Of a stretch of DNA of 45,640 nucleotides, positions 26,262 through 34,410 are shown one piece after another. This stretch comes from Acidobacteriaceae bacterium (GTDB taxonomy: Bacteria; Acidobacteriota; Terriglobia; Terriglobales; Acidobacteriaceae), in assembly GCA_003132405.1 (NCBI GenBank), contig PKXQ01000046.1, positions 1 through 45,640 on the forward strand. Reading direction: 5' to 3'. The notes beneath the pieces are model-generated. The model saw only the letters and a program-made list of their open reading frames with translations, searched no databases and was not told the DNA's origin. Made by a program: the position numbers and the translations under genes. Numbering within the stretch: the stretch's first letter is position 1; each line of letters opens with the position of its first letter.

Positions 26262-27986
26262 ATGAGCAGACACCGTTTACACATTCAAAAGATCGTTCTG
26301 GCACTTTTGCTTTTCTCGGCCCTTTTCTCGGCCAGATGCTTGTGGGCATCGGATGATGTTCCGCCCGCCTCAAACTCCTCCGCGATACCCGAACAGCAAG
26401 CGAACAATCAGGCGCCGAACAAGAACGAAATGGCCGACCGCATCTTCTATCGCGAAGCCAAGTTCGTTCAGGATATGAAGTCCTACACTCCGATGGTCGA
26501 GACCTACATACAGGATTTCAAGAGCGATGACCAACTTGGGCAAGTGCCGACGAGCGACAAATATTTCATCGGCCGCCTGATCATGAATAAAGGTCTTGAG
26601 GATTTGTCGTTCCAGAAAAACTCAACGTCGATGCGCAGCAGATTCCTGGAGAAGCTGAACGGCTTTTACAAGATGAATTATGTGGCGCTCGGCTTCATGC
26701 AGATGGTTTACATCTACGGCTTCGACCAGCAGAACTATGACCTCAAATTTCTGCACCAAGAATTTCTTGGCGACGTTCGCACCCTCGTCTTCGATGTATC
26801 GCCGAAGGCCAAGGTAAAAGGAGCGCATTTTCTCGGACGCATATGGGTGGAAGATCAGGACTACACCATCGTCCGCTTCAACGGCACCTATCTGCCTCAG
26901 GGCCGCCTGAATTTCTACTTCCACTTTGACAGCTGGCGCACCAACATGCGGCCCGGAGTATGGCTGCCTGCCTTCGTCTATAGCGAGGAATCGGACGCGA
27001 AGTATGCCTTGTTCCGCAAGCTGGCAATGCGGAGCCAGACGCGTCTGTGGGGATACAACCTGAAGCTGCCTACTGACACGGATGAGTTCACCTCGATGGA
27101 AGTTGATTCAGCATCGAATGTTGCCGATCAGACCGACGCTGCCAATGAGATTCTTCCCGTCGAGAGCGCGCAAAAGTGGGAGCGCGAGGCCGAAGATGAC
27201 GTGCTCGATCGCTTGCAGCGCGCCGGAGTTCTCGCGCCCGATGGTGACGTGTCCAAAGTTTTGCAGACCGTCATCAACAATCTCGAGGTTACCAACAAGC
27301 TCGACATCGAGCCCGAAGTGCGTGCGCGTGTTCTGCTGACCACGCCTCTCGAGTCGTTCACGGTGGGGCACACCATCGTAATAAGCCGGGGATTGCTCGA
27401 TGTGTTGCCCGATGAGGCCGCGCTCGCCATGGTGCTGGCTCATGAACTCGGCCATATCGCGCTCGGCCATCGTCTGGATACGAAATATGCATTCGGCGAT
27501 CGCATGAACTTCCCCGATGAAGAGACTTTTCGCCGCATTCAGGTGTCGCGCAATCCGGCCCAGGAAGAAGCCGCCGACAAGAAGGCACTAGAATTTTTGC
27601 AGAACTCGCCGTACAAAGACAAACTCGCTAACGCCGGATTATTCCTGCGCGCTCTCGAGTCTCACTCGAAACAATTGTCGTCGCTGATCACGCCTGAGTT
27701 CGGCAGCCGTATGGCGAAGGGCGACAGCATCCTGCGCATGAGCGCGCTGCTCCAATCCGCGCCCGCGCTTCAAACGACCGACGTCACGCAAATCGCGGCC
27801 CTACCCCTGGGCAGCCGAATCAAGCTTGACCCCTGGGACGATCGCGTTGAAATGAACAAGAGCAAGCCTGTGCCTTTGCAGTCGGCGCGGGACAAGATGG
27901 CGTTCGAAGTAACGCCGATGATCCCCCATCTCGCCCGCTATCGCGGCCCGCAACAGGTCGCGAACGCCGGGGCAGCCGGCAAGTGA
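26262..27986 (+). CDS. M48-family metalloprotease with long N-terminal domain
   Basis: A 574-residue exported protein from the ATG at 26262 (CGGAGA upstream), where a clean signal peptide begins (IVLALLLFSALFSARCLWA). Residues ~60-275 form a beta-rich domain (GAHFLGRIWVEDQDYTIVRF, FYFHFDSWRTNMRPGVWLPAF) resembling lipoprotein-sorting LolA-like folds. Residues ~340-470 are the protease: HELGH (394-398) supplies zinc ligands and the catalytic Glu, and QEEAADKKAL supplies the third ligand. A BepA-like role in outer-membrane protein quality control is plausible, though no TPR region is visible. It is divergent from the exopolysaccharide operon, so envelope-linked expression is possible. Confidence 0.88.
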   Translation: MSRHRLHIQKIVLALLLFSALFSARCLWASDDVPPASNSSAIPEQQANNQAPNKNEMADRIFYREAKFVQDMKSYTPMVETYIQDFKSDDQLGQVPTSDKYFIGRLIMNKGLEDLSFQKNSTSMRSRFLEKLNGFYKMNYVALGFMQMVYIYGFDQQNYDLKFLHQEFLGDVRTLVFDVSPKAKVKGAHFLGRIWVEDQDYTIVRFNGTYLPQGRLNFYFHFDSWRTNMRPGVWLPAFVYSEESDAKYALFRKLAMRSQTRLWGYNLKLPTDTDEFTSMEVDSASNVADQTDAANEILPVESAQKWEREAEDDVLDRLQRAGVLAPDGDVSKVLQTVINNLEVTNKLDIEPEVRARVLLTTPLESFTVGHTIVISRGLLDVLPDEAALAMVLAHELGHIALGHRLDTKYAFGDRMNFPDEETFRRIQVSRNPAQEEAADKKALEFLQNSPYKDKLANAGLFLRALESHSKQLSSLITPEFGSRMAKGDSILRMSALLQSAPALQTTDVTQIAALPLGSRIKLDPWDDRVEMNKSKPVPLQSARDKMAFEVTPMIPHLARYRGPQQVANAGAAGK

Positions 27987-28076
27987 ATATTTTCGCTGGG
28001 GTCCCACTCATTCTGAAACCACGAGTGTGTGGGATTCGCAGTTTGAAGTTTTAAGTATTTGGAGGTACTCGCTAGT

Positions 28077-29582
28077 ATGAAACGCGCCACGCTTCGTTAC
28101 TTGCCTGTTTTTCTTGCTGTCACGGCTTCCGCCATCCTCGCCGGATGCGGCAGTTCCAGTACGCCGGTTCAAACCACGCCACCACCACCGCCGCCCAATC
28201 TGAGCGTGATCAAACACATCATCTTCCTGGCCGAAGAAAATCGCAGCTTCGATAGTTATTTCGGAAAGATGAACGACTATCGCAGCGCGCCGCCGTTCAA
28301 TTTGGCGCGCGAAGTCAACGGACTGCCCGATGATTGCAGCCCGACAACCGGCGGCGCAACGCCCTGGACGACGCCATGCAGCGCAATGAATTTATCGCCG
28401 AATGCTCAAGGCGTGCCTACTACTCCTATCTATGCATTCCACTTGCAGACGGCGTGCATCGACGGCCTCAGCCCAGACTGGATTGTCGGCCATTGGGATT
28501 TCAATATCACAAATCCGAGCTCTAATACTCCGGGCACTCTGGGCCTCCCCACACCTGGCTCGGATGGCTTCGTCGTCAGCGGTGCGAGCGCGGCCATTGC
28601 CAACGGCGAAAATGATGTGCAAGGTATTCGCGCCATGGGCTACTACACCGGCACGGATCTCCCATACCACTATTGGTTGGCGACGAACTTCGCCATGTCC
28701 GACAACTGGTTTGCGCCCGCCCCTACTCGCACCCAAACCAATCGTTATTACTTGATGGGTGCAACCTCAGGCGGTTACGCCTATCCTTATATGGGTGGCA
28801 GCGAGCCTCCCATTCAGTCGAAGACTATCTTTGATTCCCTGCAAGCTGCCAACGTTTCGTGGAAGGTTTACTCCGAACTGCCCGACGGATACACCTACGC
28901 CTCTGTGTTCAACGGCTTCATGAATCGATTCGGCAGCACGGGGAATGTTGTCAACGATCCGTCGTTCTCGCAGTTTTTATCGGATGCGCAAAGCGGCAAC
29001 CTCGCCTCAGTCACCTTCATCGACAAGCCCGACGCGGATGAGAAGCCTGACGGCACCGCCGCCAACATTCAGGACGGTGTCGCCGAAACGGAGAAATTGA
29101 TCAATGCCGTGATGAATAGCCCGGAGTGGTCCTCAACCGTGCTCATCTTTACCTTTGACGAAGGCGGAGGCCTTTACGACCACGTCGTACCGCCAACTAA
29201 CGTCCCCAGTCCGGATGGCATTAAGCCAGTCGACCTTTGCACCAGCGCCACCGATCCTGGCTGCACCTTCGCGGAGCTCACGCACAGCACGCCGCCCTAT
29301 GATCCGACGGGTGACTTCACCCGCTATGGCTTTCGCGTGCCGGCTGTGGTGATCTCGCCCTTCGCCAAAGCAGGTTATGTTTCGCACGTCCAGACCGATT
29401 CCACCGCCTGGCTAAAGCTGGTCGAAGAACGCTTTAGCCTCCAACCCCTGAATGCTCGCGATGGCTGGAGCGGCACCAGCGATATGAGCGACTTTTTTGA
29501 TTTCGCCAATCCGCCGTGGACAACGCCGCCAGCAAACCCGCCCAGCGACGGGCCGGGAAATTGCTATGATACTTTGCCGTAG
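28077..29582 (+). CDS. Secreted phospholipase C / phosphoesterase-family lipoprotein
   Basis: A 501-residue protein starting at 28077, with GGAGG about 11 bases upstream. The signal peptide ends in a lipobox, AILAGC (lipid-modified Cys24). The mature protein starts after a proline-rich linker with HIIFLAEENRSFDSYFGKM, the hallmark of the phosphoesterase family (PF04185: phospholipase C, AcpA). Also seen: GHWDFNIT, MGYYTGTDLPYHYWLATNFA, FTFDEGGGLYDHVVPP (metal-binding D/E/H cluster), and RYGFRVPAVVISPFAKAGYV. It would hydrolyse phospholipid headgroups or phosphate monoesters outside the inner membrane. It begins 90 bases after the M48 gene, possibly in the same transcript. Substrate unknown. 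Confidence 0.92.
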   Translation: MKRATLRYLPVFLAVTASAILAGCGSSSTPVQTTPPPPPPNLSVIKHIIFLAEENRSFDSYFGKMNDYRSAPPFNLAREVNGLPDDCSPTTGGATPWTTPCSAMNLSPNAQGVPTTPIYAFHLQTACIDGLSPDWIVGHWDFNITNPSSNTPGTLGLPTPGSDGFVVSGASAAIANGENDVQGIRAMGYYTGTDLPYHYWLATNFAMSDNWFAPAPTRTQTNRYYLMGATSGGYAYPYMGGSEPPIQSKTIFDSLQAANVSWKVYSELPDGYTYASVFNGFMNRFGSTGNVVNDPSFSQFLSDAQSGNLASVTFIDKPDADEKPDGTAANIQDGVAETEKLINAVMNSPEWSSTVLIFTFDEGGGLYDHVVPPTNVPSPDGIKPVDLCTSATDPGCTFAELTHSTPPYDPTGDFTRYGFRVPAVVISPFAKAGYVSHVQTDSTAWLKLVEERFSLQPLNARDGWSGTSDMSDFFDFANPPWTTPPANPPSDGPGNCYDTLP

Positions 29583-29684
29583 ATTGGTCGCTAGGCGTGG
29601 GTCGATAGGCGTTAGCCGCCAGTCGTTGGCTTTTTACTATTCGTCGTACCGTTCGCATTACGATCAACCGCGAACGGCCATCGA

Positions 29685-31340
29685 CTAACAACCCTCCACC
29701 ACATCGAACGGTCGCATCATCTCATTGTCCTCGTGCTCGAGAATGTGGCAGTGCCATACGTAGCGCCCAGTGAATCCTTCGAAGCGGATAATGATGCGCG
29801 TCACCATGCCGTGGTCGGCGCGCACCGTGTCCTTCCAGCCGGCCTCCGACGGATCGGGCGCCACTGGCGGGCCGAGATATTTGAGTTCACCCGTTGCCGA
29901 GTAGGCGTTAACATTGAACGCTCTTCGATCGAGGATCTGAAACCTCACCATGTGCAGATGAATGGGATGGTCGTCATTCGTAAGATTGATAAAATTCCAA
30001 ATCTCGACCGAATCGAGCACTGGATTTTCCGTGACCGGCATGCTCCAGTGGGCGCTATTCAATAACGACATCAGGGGCCGCTTCTGTGCATCGTCGATCT
30101 CCCCCAACGTCAGCATGCGATTCTTGACTGCAGCGGATTCCGCAATCTTCGGAACCGGCCTCAAACTCTTAGGCAAGACGCTACCGTCGCGCGCGCCTTT
30201 CGCGGCCACGCGAAACTGCATCACATTGAAGTTGTCATTTCTGAGCACAAGATTGTTTCCGGCATACTCCGAGAAATCGAAGATCAGATCCGCGCGCTCG
30301 CCCGGCGAAAGCCGCACTCGGGTCAACTCGACCGGAGCCGTCAGCAATCCCTGATCGCTGCCAATCTGATGAAATTTTGGAAACCACTGCGCCTGGCTGC
30401 TGCTGCTGAATGTCAAATGAATCGCCCGGCCATTCGATCCGTTCAGCACGCGGAAGCGATACTTGCGCGGCTCCACTTCCAGGTAAGGAAAAATCTTTCC
30501 GTTCACGAGAACAGCGTCGCCATAAACTTCCGGCACCCACGGCGATTTCGGATCGCTCGATACCGGATAATTCAGCTGCCCCTCGAGATCGAAGAGCCGG
30601 TCATAAATAACCAGCGGAATCTCGTACTTGCCGCGAGGCAAGTTCAACGCATCTTCAATGTCATCGCGCACGAAAAATGCGCCCACCAGCCCCGCAAAAA
30701 TATTCAGTCGGTTAATGCCGAGTGCGTGGTCGTGATACCACAGCATCGCCGCGTCCTGCCGATTGGGATAGTGGCAGACAGCCGACTTGCCCGGCGCATA
30801 CCAGCTCTCGGGATAGCCATCGCTCTTCGGACGAGCCTTCGCACCGTGCAGGTGCACAACCGTACGCACTTCGGGCTTATCCGCCTCCGCACCGTGAATA
30901 TTGTGATCGATGGGCAGGAAATGTTTGGCGGGCAGTTCATTCGCCCATTCCACCAGCAGTCCCTGACCACTGCGCGTGTCAAAAACCGGCCCCGGCGACG
31001 CCGATGCATACCCCCATTGCCTAGTCGGCGGCAAATCGCGATGCACTTTCGCTTCAAACTGCCGCATCGAGACGCGATAATAAGAAAGCAGAACCGCAGG
31101 ATTATCCGGGCTAGGCCGATGCCCAACAGGCTGAATGGTCTCCGGCACCGGCAGCGGATCGACAAATTGCGCCAGAGAGCTGGCATTTACTTGTTTGCGA
31201 AGCGTCGCTGGAGCGGGGTGTGAGATCCCCGGCCCCATGTTCTGTCCAGTAGAAGGAGCGGCAAATCCATCCGTCCGGGCACTTTGCGGAATGATCGGGG
31301 TCGCGCTCTGACCCATGCCGCGGCGCAAGGCCAGCGCCAT
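29685..31340 (-). CDS. Multicopper oxidase (CotA/bilirubin oxidase-like)
   Basis: A 551-residue oxidase from the first ATG. Copper ligands are complete: HLHGAKARP and WYHDHALG (type 2/3), HPIHLHMV and WHCHILEHEDNEMM (types 1-3, with axial Met). Arrangement resembles CotA-type laccases. The reading frame continues upstream of the ATG: TRRGFLAQGGLISMALAL, a twin-arginine signal, is encoded in-frame before and across it. No ATG/GTG/TTG precedes this segment, but a CTG at 31388 does, with GGAG eight bases upstream; starting there gives a 567-residue Tat substrate. tRNA-Thr ends about 35 bases upstream on the same strand. Probably oxidises phenols, metals or bilirubin-like substrates in the periplasm. 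Confidence 0.92.
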   Translation of the reverse strand: MALALRRGMGQSATPIIPQSARTDGFAAPSTGQNMGPGISHPAPATLRKQVNASSLAQFVDPLPVPETIQPVGHRPSPDNPAVLLSYYRVSMRQFEAKVHRDLPPTRQWGYASASPGPVFDTRSGQGLLVEWANELPAKHFLPIDHNIHGAEADKPEVRTVVHLHGAKARPKSDGYPESWYAPGKSAVCHYPNRQDAAMLWYHDHALGINRLNIFAGLVGAFFVRDDIEDALNLPRGKYEIPLVIYDRLFDLEGQLNYPVSSDPKSPWVPEVYGDAVLVNGKIFPYLEVEPRKYRFRVLNGSNGRAIHLTFSSSSQAQWFPKFHQIGSDQGLLTAPVELTRVRLSPGERADLIFDFSEYAGNNLVLRNDNFNVMQFRVAAKGARDGSVLPKSLRPVPKIAESAAVKNRMLTLGEIDDAQKRPLMSLLNSAHWSMPVTENPVLDSVEIWNFINLTNDDHPIHLHMVRFQILDRRAFNVNAYSATGELKYLGPPVAPDPSEAGWKDTVRADHGMVTRIIIRFEGFTGRYVWHCHILEHEDNEMMRPFDVVEGC

Positions 31341-31422
31341 CGAGATCAGTCCGCCTTGCGCAAGAAATCCTCGTCGCGTGATCGTCAGACGGTTAACTCC
31401 AGCGCATGAGCAGCGGAAAGAA

Positions 31423-31498
31423 TGGAGCCGACGATCAGACTTGAACTGATGACCTGCCGATTACGAATCGGCTGCTCTACCAACTGAGCTACGTCGGC
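31423..31498 (-). tRNA. tRNA-Thr (anticodon CGT)
   Basis: A complete cloverleaf on the minus strand. The acceptor stem GCCGACG pairs with CGTCGGC; the D-arm contains AGCTCAGTTGGTAGAG; the anticodon stem-loop GCCGA-TTCGTAA-TCGGC gives anticodon CGT (codon ACG, Thr); and the T-arm has GTTCAAGTC. A discriminator T and an encoded CCA end follow (31423-31425). It lies directly upstream of the multicopper oxidase on the same strand. Confidence 0.95.
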
Positions 31499-31577
31499 CT
31501 GCTTCCGATTCTAAGGGCCGCCTCGAATTCGCGCAACGATTCCCGCTATAACGGCTTCTGCAATAACGAGGACGAAA

Positions 31578-32069
31578 CTACGCGGCCTGGGCCATCGCTT
31601 TGTACTCGTCATCGGATTGCGATGGCAGCAGCACCCACAGCGTGTAGATGCCGAGCGCTGTACCAAGCGGGATGCGTAACAAGGCTACGAAGCCTGCGAC
31701 CAATGCAAAGGTTCGCGCCCAATCCTCACGCTGCAGCAAACCCCAACCGGTGAAGAAGCCAGTCGCGGCAATCGCGAGGATCAGCCATCCGACACAGGTG
31801 AGAAGAGGCCGCAGCCACACCGTAACTTCAGGCGATGGACCGTTGTGAATGTGGAACGCGCCGCCGAAGATTGTCTGCGCCACGATCAGCACCACAACTC
31901 CGGCGACGACGTACAAGGCCGAGTAGGCCGTCCATAGAATGCCCAGGAGACGAATGTGTTCGCGAACCCGGCTGCGCCGAAGCTCGATGAGTCCCAGAAC
32001 AGGTTTGCCGCAGCGCGCACAGCGCGACGCTCCCCCCAGCAAATGCGCCCCGCATTGATCGCAAAACAT
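31578..32069 (-). CDS. Zinc-ribbon membrane protein
   Basis: A 163-residue protein from the ATG at 32069, preceded by GGAAGGGG; a longer frame from 32102 is less likely. The N-terminus has a C-x2-C...C-x2-C zinc ribbon (Cys 3, 6, 17, 20; MFCDQCGAHL and CARCGKPV). Three or four hydrophobic segments follow (around LWTAYSALYVVAGVVVLIV, LLTCVGWLILAIAATGFF, FALVAGFVALLRIPLGTAL). This zinc_ribbon_2-plus-membrane layout is common and poorly characterised. No operon partner is evident. Function unknown. Confidence 0.8.
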   Translation of the reverse strand: MFCDQCGAHLLGGASRCARCGKPVLGLIELRRSRVREHIRLLGILWTAYSALYVVAGVVVLIVAQTIFGGAFHIHNGPSPEVTVWLRPLLTCVGWLILAIAATGFFTGWGLLQREDWARTFALVAGFVALLRIPLGTALGIYTLWVLLPSQSDDEYKAMAQAA

Positions 32070-32123
32070 TGTGTCCCCTTCCGAACTCACACTGTCATCC
32101 ACAGTATTGTACGAACGCGAGCA

Positions 32124-32218
32124 CTGAACAGTTCAAGAACAGTTCTCAGTTTCAAGTTCTCAGCGAGCAAGTCATGGTTCATAGATTTCACTGAGAACTG
32201 ACAACTGATCGCTGAAAA
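32124..32218. repeat. Heptamer repeats (CTGANAA), both orientations
   Basis: From 32191 four consecutive 7-base units all begin CTGA (CTGAGAA, CTGACAA, CTGATCG, CTGAAAA). From 32124 to 32163 the other strand carries related units (CTGAGAA, CTTGAAA, CTGAGAA). They lie 55-150 bases upstream of the zinc-ribbon gene's start. A similar array is found at 39118-39152. Confidence 0.5.
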
Positions 32219-32231
32219 CTCCCTCTAAAAC

Positions 32232-32265
32232 GAAAAGGCCACCCGGCAACTTGGGCGGCCTTTTC
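32232..32265 (-). terminator. Intrinsic terminator
   Basis: On the minus strand GAAAAGGCC-G-CCC pairs with GGG-T-GGCCTTTTC (12-base arms with one G-T pair) and is followed by GTTTTAG, giving a T-rich tail. It lies about 210 bases beyond the stop of the DUF6599-like gene and before the zinc-ribbon gene, both on the minus strand. The A-rich 5' arm would also let it act on plus-strand transcripts. Confidence 0.65.
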
Positions 32266-32476
32266 TTTCAAGGGAGAATAGTCCCAACGGAGGTTTCATC
32301 CATCAGAACTTTCTGCGGGAATCTTATGAGCCTTAAAACCACAGTGTCAAGCAAAATTTGCGACTTAAATAGTCCTGTTTTCAATCACTTATGAGATACG
32401 TCCACAATTCGCCAAACGACTCCAAAATGACCTTAAATCAGTCCTTTTTGACGCTAACGAGCTTTAATTGAGGCAC
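32266..32476. other. AT-rich gap, with a degenerate direct repeat
   Basis: A 211-base stretch clearly richer in A+T than its neighbours. TTAAATAGTCCT (32365-32376) recurs as TTAAATCAGTCCT (32433-32445). No open frame is convincing. It could hold a promoter or a small RNA; I cannot tell which. Confidence 0.35.
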
Positions 32477-33670
32477 TTACCGCTCCGGAGGCACGGGTCG
32501 CGGCTCCTCCTCCAGGTGCAGGGAGATGAATTCCACAGCCTCACGCCGGTCGAAGATCGAATCGGGAAAAAGCCGTTTTATGAGTAGTCGCAACCCTCCA
32601 AACGCGACTCCCGCAACCAGCGCCAGACCCACCACGATTCCGCAGAGAACGATGGCATTGAATAGAAAATTTGCCAGATTGTCTTTCTTGGTCACGTAGG
32701 TATTTTCATTCCACGTAACATCCGCCTCGTAGCTGACTGCCGACATCAGCGATCGCGCTTCGCTTTTCGACAACGGCCCTGCCGCGATCAGAATGATCGG
32801 CCCGGTGCGCGTGTCGAAGAATGGCCCAATATCGAGAATCGGTGTCACCCCCGGCTGCTGCTGCTTGACTTGATGCGACGCATCGATCTGCCGCAGCCGG
32901 TCCGCCGCAATCTGCGAGGTCGGATATTCGATCATCATTAAGGTTGCGTCGCCGCCGTTCACTGCATACTTGCCGATTACCACTTCCGCGCCCGATTTAA
33001 AGTCCACCATCGAGGTGGGCAGCGGCGATCCGACTCGATCGAGCGCAACCGGACCGAGGACATATTTCGTCGTGTTTTTTTCCAGGCTTCTCTCGCTTGT
33101 CGTCTTCGGAAGCCGCGATGGCAGCGAAGGCAGTTTGCCTTTATAGTCCGCCGCCTCGGGCAACAATCCCGCTAGCTGCCGCAGTTGCGCCGCCGACATT
33201 ACGCTCATCCTGTCGAACACCGCATCCACCAACATGTTGCCCTGATAAAAAAGCACGCGCTTATTCTGGAAAGCCGCCTGCCCGCCAATCGTCTCCTCGC
33301 CCATATCCTCGGAGCAGTAATAACTAAACGCGCCATAAGCGCCGCTGGCATCTTCAAACAGTGCGACCTTGAGCGTCAGATTGCGTCCGTCGTCGCGCGT
33401 GTAGGAGGCCTTCTCCATGCGGACGAAGCCGTATTCCTTTAATACAGCTGCGTCGGTTGGATCGGCAGAGGCGGGATCGGAACTACGCGCGACCGTGCCC
33501 TTGATCTCCCATCCCGAAAACTCGGTGGGCAGAACCGGGGAAGAGGCGGCAGGAGATGCAGGAACTGAACTTGTGGAAGCCGCAACCGGCTTAGCCGGTT
33601 CGGAGGCAAAGGCCGACGCACAGCAAAGGAAAGAGGCAAAAACAACGGAAAAATATCGCGAGAATTTCAT
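32477..33670 (-). CDS. DUF6599-like exported membrane protein
   Basis: A 397-residue protein from the ATG at 33670 (four codons inside the longest frame). A signal peptide (YFSVVFASFLCCASAFA) and an Ala/Ser/Pro-rich linker precede a domain with FSGWEIKGTVARSS, VLKEYGFVRMEKASYTRDDG, LFEDASGAYGAFSYYCSEDM and VLFYQGNMLVDAV. Near the C-terminus a membrane helix (FNAIVLCGIVVGLALVAGVAFGG) is followed by a short cytoplasmic tail. I recall this as the acidobacterial DUF6599 family, of unknown function; the assignment rests on memory of motifs. It has its own terminator downstream. Confidence 0.78.
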   Translation of the reverse strand: MKFSRYFSVVFASFLCCASAFASEPAKPVAASTSSVPASPAASSPVLPTEFSGWEIKGTVARSSDPASADPTDAAVLKEYGFVRMEKASYTRDDGRNLTLKVALFEDASGAYGAFSYYCSEDMGEETIGGQAAFQNKRVLFYQGNMLVDAVFDRMSVMSAAQLRQLAGLLPEAADYKGKLPSLPSRLPKTTSERSLEKNTTKYVLGPVALDRVGSPLPTSMVDFKSGAEVVIGKYAVNGGDATLMMIEYPTSQIAADRLRQIDASHQVKQQQPGVTPILDIGPFFDTRTGPIILIAAGPLSKSEARSLMSAVSYEADVTWNENTYVTKKDNLANFLFNAIVLCGIVVGLALVAGVAFGGLRLLIKRLFPDSIFDRREAVEFISLHLEEEPRPVPPER

Positions 33671-33810
33671 CCGGAAAAGCACACTACACCGCTAGATTAG
33701 ACTACCGGCAGCCCAGGAAAGTTTCCACTGCGGGCGGATTAGACGAGAATAATAGCGATCAATTGGATGTTGAAGGATTCGTACCGGAAGGAGGTCTCTG
33801 AGACGACGGA

Positions 33811-34290
33811 CTACTTCTTCAGCAGGCTGGTATGGCTGGCCACGCAGAGCCACTTGCCATCCTGAAACACCCAGGTATCGGTGAAGCGCCCGAAATGCTC
33901 ATAGGGCTTGCCGCCGTAGGTGCCCTTCGTATGATAATTGCCGACCACGACCGCCGTTGCGCCGTACATTTCCACCTTCACATCATCGATACTCATGATG
34001 CTCGGCTGAAACTTCGGGTCGGCGAAATCCGCCAGAAATCTTCCTCGGTCGGTGACTTCCCCGTCCCATTCCGTATTGACGAACCTGTCGCCGATCATGC
34101 TCGCGACCGCAACCGAGTCGCGAATCACCTGCGCCTGATTCCACAACCATTCGAGCGCCACCAGTTTGGCGGCATCCGCGGACGAGGTTGCTTTGGAAGT
34201 CTGGGCCGACGTGCACAACGTCATCAGAAAACAACAGGCGGCCGTCTTCAGGATGGTGCTTCTACTCCGCAGACACACGTTTGCGCGCAT
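33811..34290 (-). CDS. SnoaL/DUF4440-like exported protein
   Basis: A 159-residue protein from the ATG at 34290; a GTG at 34314 adds eight residues. A signal peptide (ILKTAACCFLMTLCTSAQT) precedes an NTF2-like cone: LVALEWLWNQAQVIRDSVAVASMIGDRFVN, then TAVVVGNYHTKGTYGGKPY and FTDTWVFQDGKWLCVASHTS, the typical end of DUF4440/SnoaL-like proteins. These small domains bind ligands or act as simple isomerases; here the role is unknown. No ribosome-binding site is clear. Confidence 0.8.
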   Translation of the reverse strand: MRANVCLRSRSTILKTAACCFLMTLCTSAQTSKATSSADAAKLVALEWLWNQAQVIRDSVAVASMIGDRFVNTEWDGEVTDRGRFLADFADPKFQPSIMSIDDVKVEMYGATAVVVGNYHTKGTYGGKPYEHFGRFTDTWVFQDGKWLCVASHTSLLKK

Positions 34291-34410
34291 ATTCTTGAGG
34301 ATAGTCTGCGCCACGATAGCGTGAATGGCTGCTCTCTTCCTATCAAAAACACAGTAGGGAACGTTACGAATGTCACTGAAAGATTCCCTTCCCCTTTTCG
34401 GGAAAGAGCG

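Noticed and set aside
25982..26356. 124-residue plus-strand open frame before the M48 gene
   Set aside because: No ribosome-binding site, overlaps the M48 signal peptide in another frame, and has no domain.
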